The notes under the pieces were generated by a model. That model saw only the letters and a list, made by a program, of their open reading frames with translations, made no database searches and was not told the origin of the DNA. A DNA stretch of 64,000 nt from Isochrysis galbana. Taxonomy: Eukaryota > Haptophyta > Isochrysidales > Isochrysidaceae. Positions 56,610 through 64,000 of the stretch are shown piece after piece. The stretch is taken from assembly GCA_018136815.1 (NCBI GenBank), contig CM030931.1:5338148-5402147 (forward strand), in the 5' to 3' direction. Every line of letters starts with the position of its first letter. The stretch's first letter is position 1. The position numbers were made by a program, and so were the translations under genes.

Positions 56610-56797
56610 TCTGGCGAGGGTCTGCGCGGCCAGGAGGCCATCAGGCTCCCCCTCCCACCATACTGAGGCGGTGCCGCGCGTGATGGGCCAGCCCATCATG
56701 CGCAGCACCGTCATTTTGACGGCTCGCAGCCAGCCGCGCACTGCACGCGCGCGAGAGGCTGGCAGCAGATGCCAGCAGGGGCGAGGTGGAGGGCGCA
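56610..56797 (+). repeat. Hairpin-bearing repeat, copy 2
   Basis: Stem TGATGGGC-CA-GCCCATCA near 56683-56700 where copy 1 has TGACGGGC ... GCCCGTCA: a paired C-G to T-A change. Confidence 0.7.
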
Positions 56798-57106
56798 GGC
56801 GACGCCGTGCGATCGCGCAGGGCTCTGTACTGCCTGTCCTGGGGTAACCGTGCCCGGGGAACGCAGGCGCGCGTCGCACAGCGCGACCTGTGGTGCACTT
56901 TTGTGGTCGACGTCAATTTCGCACGAGCGCGAAAACGTTTTTGGGTCTGTGTGTCGAATGGCGTCGAAAATGTGCATATTTCTTATAAGATTCTGCCTAA
57001 TATACCCATTTCCAGGGTAATTCCCTAAAAATCGCGTGATAAAACCTCAATCTTGACTTGGTGAATTTTCACCCTTAGAAGTTAATAGGCGTGTTTGACC
57101 GCCCTA

Positions 57107-58126
57107 ACAAGAGACATTTTTTTATTTTTGCTTTTTGCAACAAAACAAACCCCCACCCCCATCCCCCCACTCGCGACTGGCGGCTGACGGCTGACCCGCG
57201 GATGGCGAGGGCCGAGGTGAGCCATGCCCGCCACCCCTTCTCCATGCTGGCCTGCGCCCATGTGTGAGCCTGCGCATCTCAGCCTCTGCGGCGTTGCTTG
57301 AGCCCGCCCTACCAGCTACAGGCTACAGGCTACAAGCAAGCGACGTTACACACGGCACGCGTTATCGCGTGTCGCTAGCGGACGGTGACAGCCTCCTCAC
57401 TTACTTAGAATCAGGATGGCGTTGCGCGTTGCCCCTCCGCAGTCCGCAGTCCACAGCAATGCACGCGCGTAGCTGCGGGTGCGGATGAGTCGGATGAGGA
57501 TGAGGAGTGTGTCGGAGCGAGGCTCGTTTCCTCATTGGAAACGAGTCGCGGAGGCGCACCGGCGGCTAGCGCGGCGCACGGTTCATCCGGGGAGCCCGGA
57601 ACGGGCTCATCGGGAGAACGGGGAGGGCATATGACGGGCATGTGAAATGGACGGGAGAGTGGCACGGAACGCGAACCGGAGGGACGGAGGACGTAGAAAA
57701 GGGCGCGGCGAGCAGATAGCGCTGGAGGACACCGCTGGGGGACGTGCTGGGGGAACTCCGCTGAAGGACGCTGAAGAACGCTGAGGGCGAGCTGGGGGAA
57801 CTTCCGCGCGGGGGGGGAACACCGCTGAAGGACGCTGAGGGCGAGCTGGGGGAACTTCCGCGCGGGGGGGGAAGGGAGAGGAGGAGAACGCGGCGTCTCA
57901 ACGCGCGGACGCGGAAGAGAACCGCCGTCTCGGCGCGCGGAGGGGAGGGGGGAGCTCCATATCGCCGGGAGCCCGCAGCGCGAGCCCCGGCGGCGGTGAG
58001 AGAGCGGCGCGCCGCGCCGCGCATCGCGCTACGCCATGACAAGATGATTAAAAGATACCTAGGGGGCTCTGCCACACAAGGCACACTAACGGTATAGAAC
58101 CACAAATGGCACAAGACACCCTGTGA
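57107..58126. other. Intergenic, short tandem repeat, no firm gene
   Basis: CTGAGGGCGAGCTGGGGGAA recurs at 57781 and 57835 (period 54). A Ser/Pro-rich minus-strand frame (57566-58186) mirrors this repeat and is not convincing as a gene. Confidence 0.4.
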
Positions 58127-58489
58127 TACGCTCCCAGCTCCGAGCCCCCCCCCCCCCCCCATGGCCGCCAACCTGATGTGCAGCAACGATGGCGGCGGCG
58201 ACGACGGCGATGACGAGTGTCACACCGCCGTGGACCGTGGAGTGGGGGCGGCGCCATGTGGAGACGCTCCAGGGGTGCCGCTGTGGGAGCTTGAAATGGT
58301 TAGTCATCGAGCAGCAGCATGCAGCATCCGATTCTAAGTACTGGTACTGAGTAAGTAAGAAGATTTTTATCATAATGGCGGGGTTTATAAGTGTAGATGT
58401 TTGGAGCAAGTATCATATGATATCAGATGTATGACATCATACTCAGTTCCATGGCAAGTGTCATATGACGGTATGACGGAACAACTTGG
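58127..58489 (+). mobile_element. MITE right part, second copy
   Basis: CGCTCCCAGCTCCGAGCCCC through GACGGAACAACTTGG matches 24800-25165 almost exactly. The left TIR is missing. It ends next to family C sequence. Confidence 0.8.
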
Positions 58490-58848
58490 GGGTCAGCCCC
58501 TCGCGCCGGAGCGCGAGGGCGGTACCGCGGGTGTAGGGTCCCGGCCCGGAGGCCTTCCCTTTGGAAGCGTCCCACTGGTGTGGTGTGGCTGGTGTGGTGG
58601 TGTGTTGTGATGAAGGTGTGCTGCATGCTGGCTGCTGCCAGCATGGCGGCTTTGTTCGTGGCGTTCGCGGTGATGCGCGGGCGTGGCAAGTCGGCTCCTG
58701 TGCCCACCTGGCTGGGGGGGTCGTCCTGGCGCGGTCGCTTCGGCGACAGCGGCGTGTCCATGAAGGCTTCGTCCATCGCGGCGAGGGCCGCGGCAGCGAG
58801 GGCGGGAGGCGGCGCGCGCTCCATGACCCTATCAGTTTACTGATAGTT
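58490..58848 (-). mobile_element. Family C element, 5' part
   Basis: On the minus strand: hairpin, ATG at 58824, then MERAPPPALAAAALAAMDEA, a coding start with the same first four residues as families A and B but otherwise unrelated sequence (LSPKRPRQDDPPSQVGTG). The downstream part meets the MITE at 58489. Too short to identify as LINE or SINE; the start module is the main evidence. Confidence 0.55.
58829..58848 (-). repeat. 5' hairpin of family C
   Basis: AACTATCAGTAAACTGATAG: 7-base stem CTATCAG/CTGATAG, TAAA loop; ATG follows after GGTC. Confidence 0.8.
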
Positions 58849-59049
58849 GAGGTGAGGACGAAAAAAATCGACTTTGCAGCACAATACACAATAATCGCAC
58901 CCAAAAGCAGCCGATGTGAATGCATGGAGAGGTGTCAACTACGCTAACGTCACGCGGCCGAATGGGCCGGAGTGCCCAACTTTCGAACGCGAGCGGGCGC
59001 GCTGCGGGCGCTTTCTCGGCCATCCACAGAGCTGCCCGCCTTCCTCTGC

Positions 59050-59737
59050 TGAGAGGGTGCAACTCGAGGTTCTTTTTTTTTGTCACGAGCGCATACCCAA
59101 CCAGCCGCAGCACGGCGACCGCGGCGGGCTGCTCGGGCCATCCGACGGCCGCTCGCGAGGCCCACGCGGTGGCTCTGAAAAAGTTTTGGGGCGAGGAGGT
59201 GATGCCAACACGACGAACACTCGGTGGTGATCCCGCATGGCTCCAAAAAACTTTTGGGGCGAGGAGGTGATGCCAACCCGACGAACACTCGGTGCGCCGG
59301 GCTGACCTGCGGCGCCGACGGGCGCTGCGCGTGCGGGCACGCGCCCCGCCGGGGCATTGGAGCCGGCCTGGTCGAGCGCTGTCCACAGCGGGGGTGGAGG
59401 CGAGAGAGGAGGGGAAGGCGACGGGGGCGAGAGAGGCGGGTGTGGCGGCGGGGACGGGCCGCGGGCGAGTGCGAGACGGCGCCCGACTTTATGCTGCACG
59501 AGTGCCCGACGGCATGCGGCCCGTGCGCGCCGCGCTGCGCCGACCTGCACGCCGACTGCAACCAACCGAGTGTTCGTCGTGTTGGCATCACCTCCTCGCT
59601 CCAAAAGTTTTTTGGGTGGTGGCGATGGCGGCGGAGGCGGAGGAGGACTTGGAGGACCGCCGCCAGCGCCAGCGGGCCGGGCGCCACGCCGCCCGCGTCT
59701 TGCGAAAAAAACAACCAAACCTGAGGTTGCACCCTCT
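59050..59737. mobile_element. TIR element carrying a ShKT-like domain fragment
   Basis: GAGAGGGTGCAACTCGAGGT at the left is inverted at the right as AGAGGGTGCAACCTCAGGT. Inside, a 51-base inverted repeat pair (59243-59293 and 59565-59615) encloses DNA reading GECETAPDFMLHECPTACGP and CADLHADC in one frame, a ShKT-type six-cysteine pattern common in algal prolyl hydroxylases. The fragment has no start or end of its own, suggesting gene capture. No target-site duplication is evident. Confidence 0.6.
59177..59615. repeat. Two direct and one inverted copy of a 50-base unit
   Basis: GCGAGGAGGTGATGCCAAC and GACGAACACTCGGT occur at 59177-59225, 59243-59293 and inverted at 59565-59615. Confidence 0.9.
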
Positions 59738-60895
59738 TGACGGGCTTCAGCCCGTCAGCGCTCAGCGTCTCCGATGTCGTCTCCTCCGCCGCGCGGCCTG
59801 CCGCCGGTATCGCTCCCTCCTCATTGTCCTCAGACCCAACGGGTCTGCCCAATTCGTCAGCCACCAGAGACTCACACCCACACCTCCACCCTTACCCATA
59901 ACCATACACCCATACCCATCCGCCCGGCAACAGACCGTCTCGATCTGGATCTGACCGACGAAGCGGTAGGTCGGTAGGTCTCAGCACCGACAAGTTGACG
60001 CCTGCGAAGGATGGTGAGTCGGCGGAGGAGTCGGCAGAGGAGTCGGACGAGGAGTAGGAGTTGTCGACTGACGACACCATCCGCACGCTGAAGGAGCTCA
60101 AGCGCCCTTGCAAGGCGACAATCAAGCACGCCTCGAGCCGCAGATGAAGCAGAAGAAGCGTCCACGTGTGAGGTAGTCCACCGTGTTCACCAAGAAGGAA
60201 AAGATGACAAGATGGCAGAAGTGGAGCGCTCGACGCGTTATTTGTGGGCATCGCCGCCAGAAATGGCTGTGGCGGCCGCGCTGTCCTCGTCCTCTACCTC
60301 TAGGCCACGGGCAGGCAGCCAAAGCAGGCCGACGGCGCCGCCCATCGCCATCGCTACACGTAATTCTGATCTTTCACGCAAATATGAAGATAAAAATTCT
60401 CTTGAGTAGCTCGCCTCCTTCCCACTTCACACAATGGCGATTCAACACTATGTTGCGCCACAAAGTGCTCCGCAGGTCGTTCGCTAGTTAAGAGGGGAAA
60501 GGTCGAGTCCATGAGCGCCTCTTGTACTCCACATCCCGCTGGGCTCGGGGTGCTTCCTCACGCCACTATGAATTTCTCCACCCCACACCGCATGCATGCA
60601 AAGCACACCTCATCCGCACGCCCCACTCGCCAATGAATGAGTTTTCGCAATGGCTCCCTCGCGAATGGGAGCGGAGATTGGGATAGCCGCGCGGAGTGAC
60701 CGTTGTGGTCGCCCCCACTCTCTTCAACTTGGCTCGCTCTCATCTCCGACTGTCAAGGCGACGCTCGCCCCGAGGGGGCCACGCGCAGAATACATTCCAA
60801 GGCTTCGAGCGCCCGGAGTGGCCTGATAGGAGGAAGGCCCTAGCAGCAGCGCGTGCGCGCCGCTCGCACCCGACCTGCGGCGGAGCAGGCTATGT
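59738..60895. other. Intergenic with a palindrome and a repeat fragment
   Basis: TGACGGGCTTCAGCCCGTCA is a perfect palindrome at 59738-59757, abutting the TIR element. 60035-60190 is a degraded version of the 2035-2253 repeat. No gene is supported. Confidence 0.4.
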
Positions 60896-62585
60896 TTAAA
60901 AGGGCACGAAGGGCTTGTCGATGATGCTCTTGTGCTTGCCCAGCTTGCCATGGGCCACCATCGAGCCGAGCACGTCGACCGAAATCCGAAGCCCCATGAG
61001 GGCGGTGATGTCAGAGCAGTCATAGGGCGGTGAGACCTCGACCACCTGGATTGGGCAAGCGGGAAGATGGACAGTGCTGAGTGAAGAGGGGCGAGGGTGT
61101 GCATGATCGGGGGAACCGCTTCCTACGCGCAAGCGCGAATAGCCTACCTCCATGCCGCAAAGGCCTTCGGCAGCAACGAGTCCAACCATCTTGAGGGCCT
61201 CACGTGGTAGCAGGCCTCCGGGCTCGGGCCAGCCGGTGCCGGGGACAAAGCCCGCCTGTGCCGGGTTAGCGCGCGGGTGCACTCGAATGAGGGTCGATAT
61301 AAACGGGGGAGGCTTTTGTGCTGCTTGGGGGCGCCAAGTGGCGGATGGGGCGTGGCCACGCACCTCAATGACGTCAATGTCGAAGGAGAGGTACACGGCG
61401 TCGCAGCCGTCCCATGCACGATCGAGTGCCATCTCAACGACCTTCTCGGGCCCGAGATCCTCCACGTCAGAGATGGAGAAGATGTTGGTGCGGCGGTCGC
61501 GCATGATGGGCACAGCGGCACGCGGTACCTGCGCAGTCGCGACGCAGAGGTGGTTGACACTTCTGCCACCGGCGAGTAGCACGCTGCATCAAGCGCTACC
61601 AGCTCGCTGCCATCACGTAGCCGCACTCACTTGCCAGCCGCCGATGCCGATTTGCACGAGGTTCTCAGGGCGGACGTTGGGGATGTTGGTCGCGTGAAAG
61701 TAAGGCGTCGTATGCATGCGCTCGTCGAGGTCCTGCGGCGGGGGCGGCCGGGAGGCGCGTGGGCGGCGTGTGAGCAGCAATAGCGAACCCCGGGGGTGGG
61801 GGGGTCGTCAAGGCAGCAGCAGCACACCGTCTCCTGGATGTCTGCGTGCCGATCGAAGTGGATGATGCCGATGCGCTTGGAGGTGACGGAGGCCAGGCCG
61901 CGGATCGTTGGGAAGCCAATAGAGTGGTCGCCGCCCAGGATGACGGGAAAGGCGCCGGTCGAGCAGACGTGGGCGACGGCGTTGGAGATTTGGTCAAACG
62001 TCTTCTCGATGTTGCCCGGAATGGTGAACACATCGCCTGCATCGCAGAGGGTCATCTGCTCACGCAGGTCGACGCCCATCTCGTAGTTGTACGGCGAGTA
62101 GAGCGCGGAGATTCGACGGATGCCTTGAGGGCCGAAGCGAGTGCCTGCGTGGTGTGCGAGGAGTGTGTCGAGTGATAGGTTGTACTTTCTCTCTCTCTCA
62201 CTCTCTCTCTCACTCACTCACCTGAACGGTAGGTGGTTCCTCCATCAAACGGCACTCCAATCACCGCCGCGTCGTACTGGCCGACGAGACGCACATCCTC
62301 AAGGTAGGGAGCCTTCATGAAGGTGTTGATCCCCGCGAAGTGTGGCTGCTCGCCCCTGGCGAACGTGGGGATGTCCCTGTCCTTGATGGAGGAGGCGCCC
62401 GCGAGGCCGAGAGTGAGGCAGCGCTCCACTTCCCTCTTGTGGGCATCTGTGGGCAACTCGCCTTCCTTGACGGCGGAGCGCCAGCCCTTGGTGGATGGGT
62501 TGAGCGGGTCGGGGTGATGATGACGCGCCAGGCGGCGTGAGAGGGGTAGGAGAGCGCGGCGGCGGAAGGGGAGGGAGGGAGGCAT
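60896..62585 (-). CDS. Agmatinase-family ureohydrolase, candidate guanidine hydrolase, six exons
   Basis: Exons 62585-62222, 62144-61828, 61732-61631, 61528-61364, 61255-61148 and 61045-60896 give 401 residues in frame. Introns are 77, 95, 102, 108 and 102 bases, all GT-AG. The fold's metal ligands are intact: GGDHSIG, HFDRHADIQE and SFDIDVIE. The text between them (PFDGGTTYRSGTRFGPQGIR, DERMHTTPYFHA, VQIGIGGWQVPR, AGFVPGTGWPEPGG, VVEVSPPYDCSD) is what I recall of the cyanobacterial Sll1077/GdmH group, Ni-dependent guanidine hydrolases that release urea and ammonia, rather than classical agmatinase, which has DPAFAPGTG. An Arg-rich N-terminus (FRRRALLPLSRRLARHHH) suggests a transit peptide. 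Substrate assignment is inference from motif memory; hydrolysis of a guanidino group is firm. Confidence 0.85.
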
Positions 62586-63450
62586 CGCAGGCGGAAAGAG
62601 GGTGGGCTGGGGAGGGGAGAGAGAGAGAATGGGGGGAGAGAGGAGGGCAGGGAGATGTAAATAAAAGGCTGTGGAGAGAGGAAAATGAGAGGCCGTTGGG
62701 GAGGACGGGGTGTGGGGGGTGAGCAGAAGGGCTTCGGGGGGGGGGAAGGGGGGTTCGTCGTCGGGGGGGGAGGGGGGAGGGGAGATGGGGGGGGAGGGAG
62801 GGGAGAGAGAGGGGGGGTGGGAGGGCGGGAGGGAGAGAAAGAGAGAGAAAGGGAGAGAAAGGGTGAGAGAGGGACGGAGGGAGGGAGCGGCCGCCGAGGA
62901 GGTCCTCTCTCCTCTGAGGTCGCACGCAATATATATATGTGGACTCCCCAGGGGGGGGACGAGAGGAGGGGGAGAGAGGAAGAGAGGGCGAAAAGAGAGA
63001 GAGGGTAGCGGCTGAGAGAGAGAGAGAGAGAGAGAGGGAGGGAGGGAGGGAGGGAGGGAGAGAAGAGAGGGAGAGAAGAGAGAGAGAGAGAGGGAGGGAG
63101 GGAGGGAGAGAGAGAGAGAGAGTCTCGTCATCACGAGAGAGAGGGGATTGTGACGGGAGTTTATGCTGAAGCCGGGTGTACTCACTTCACATAAGAGAGA
63201 GATCCCACATCATGTGAGATTAGAAAACAGGCGGTGAACAAGAAGAAAGAAGAGAGAGAAGAGAGAGGCGTGGGAGAGGGCGGAGTGCAGCGAGGGGAGG
63301 GTGGGTAGTCTAATCTACCCAGAAGAAGAAGAGATGAGAGAGAGAGAGAGGGTAGATGGACAGCGTGTGTGTGGGGGGGGGGAGTCCCGTGTAAGGGGGC
63401 GGGAAGAAAAAGAGAGAGAGTCTCGTCGGCGAGCCGCGCGAGCTCGTGGG
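62586..63450 (+). repeat. GA/GGGA-rich tract upstream of the ureohydrolase
   Basis: Nearly continuous purine DNA, read as CT on the coding strand, starts just upstream of the ATG and reaches 63450, with (GA)n and GGGA blocks at 63003-63125. Confidence 0.85.
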
Positions 63451-64000
63451 AGAGAGATGGCGGGAGCTCTCGGGCTGCTTGCTGCTTGGACGGAAGGGAG
63501 GGGAGGGGGGGAGGGGGGGGGAGGGCACGGGCTCGAACTGGGTCAAGCAGGAGCAGGACGTCACAAAGCCCACAGCCCACAGCAAAGCGACTCAACACTC
63601 AAAACCTCGAAGTTGGTAGACTGTGAAACTAGGCCCATTGGGCCACATAGTGGGCCGGGCCACATTAGAGGGTTTTTGCAGGGCTCAAGAAGGTCCCAAC
63701 AAGAGGCCCCCTCAATACCACCTGGGCACCTGGGCGCTCTTGGGGCTCTATTGGTTGGGGCCTCGTTGCAAAAGGTGAAACGCGCGTTCTCCTCTCCAAT
63801 AGTGGCTCGACTTGCCTTTTCCTCTGCAGTTCTGTCGAACACGCGATGACTACAGGCTCATAGGCAGAGGGCCGTTCGATCGAGCCGGCAGCTGACGCGG
63901 CCGTAGAGGGTTCGTTGATTGCTGCTTGCGGGCTTGCGGGAAGATGTCTGAAAGGTCATAGTAAGAATCGGGTCTGACCGTGTCTGCCATCGAACGCTGC
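63451..64000. other. End flank, no gene seen
   Basis: Frames on both strands lack domains. GGGCCACATAGTGGGCC near 63639 is a short imperfect palindrome. Confidence 0.35.

Larger units (their letters stand above)
55054..57106. mobile_element. 2.05-kb TIR element with 7-base target-site duplication
   Basis: TAGGGCGGTCAAACACG at 55054 is exactly inverted at the right end (57090-57106). ACAAGAG flanks it at 55047-55053 and 57107-57113. No transposase-like frame is visible, so it is non-autonomous or of a family I cannot recognise. It contains the foldback at 55690-55740 and copy 2 of the hairpin repeat. An orphan end lies at 50384. Confidence 0.8.

Noticed and set aside
58829-62585. A gene cluster linking family C, the ShKT fragment and the ureohydrolase
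   Set aside because: The first two are mobile DNA; proximity carries no functional meaning.

Overview
The window is nuclear DNA of a GC-rich microbial eukaryote. Canonical GT-AG introns of roughly 75-170 bases, plastid- or secretion-type N-termini, a beta-carbonic anhydrase, a cyanobacterial-style ureohydrolase and very abundant CT/GA and poly-G tracts fit a unicellular alga. A haptophyte-like alga is my best guess, but nothing here proves the lineage. I found no rRNA, tRNA, CRISPR or bacterial operon structure.

About ten host genes lie like islands in a sea of transposable elements. On the plus strand: a multi-pass membrane protein (3739-5557, three exons), an NFACT-R protein (10328-11212), a DUF6940-like protein (29773-30471), an AT-rich gene with an internal duplication (37345-37914) and a sialate O-acetylesterase (40458-42583). 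On the minus strand: a secreted modular protein with proline-run repeats (14883-17682), a beta-carbonic anhydrase (21520-22461), a BTB-BACK-Kelch protein (34146-35939), a sodium:solute symporter (46414-49203), an atypical short-chain dehydrogenase (52755-54262) and an agmatinase-family ureohydrolase that resembles guanidine hydrolase (60896-62585). For five of these, exon models were rebuilt by hand and the summed exon lengths stay in frame.

The rest is mostly mobile DNA. An L1-like LINE (family A) occurs at least seven times, always incomplete. Smaller non-LTR elements (families B, C and D) are mixed with it. Four insertions are bounded by target-site duplications of 16-20 bases: A2 at 6545-10233, B1 at 18133-19268, D1 at 958-1830 and D2 at 43486-44243. 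In every one the element's first bases form a short perfect or near-perfect hairpin that ends 4-7 bases before an ATGG start codon. Families that share no other sequence keep this cap-proximal hairpin-AUG module, and A, B and C also share the first four residues, Met-Glu-Arg-Ala. This is the most unusual signal in the window.

Other mobile DNA includes Ty3/gypsy-type LTR fossils (an integrase-chromodomain end with its LTR at 26090 to about 28750, a gag-like fossil at 37919-39349, and LTR scraps), a hAT transposase remnant (2250-2921), a 506-base MITE with an 8-base duplication inside a B element, a 2.05-kb TIR element (55054-57106), a palindrome-rich MITE (40082-40281), and a TIR element that carries a ShKT-like domain fragment (59050-59737). 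Nested insertions at 42920-44880 give a clear order of events: LTR, then LINE A, then D.
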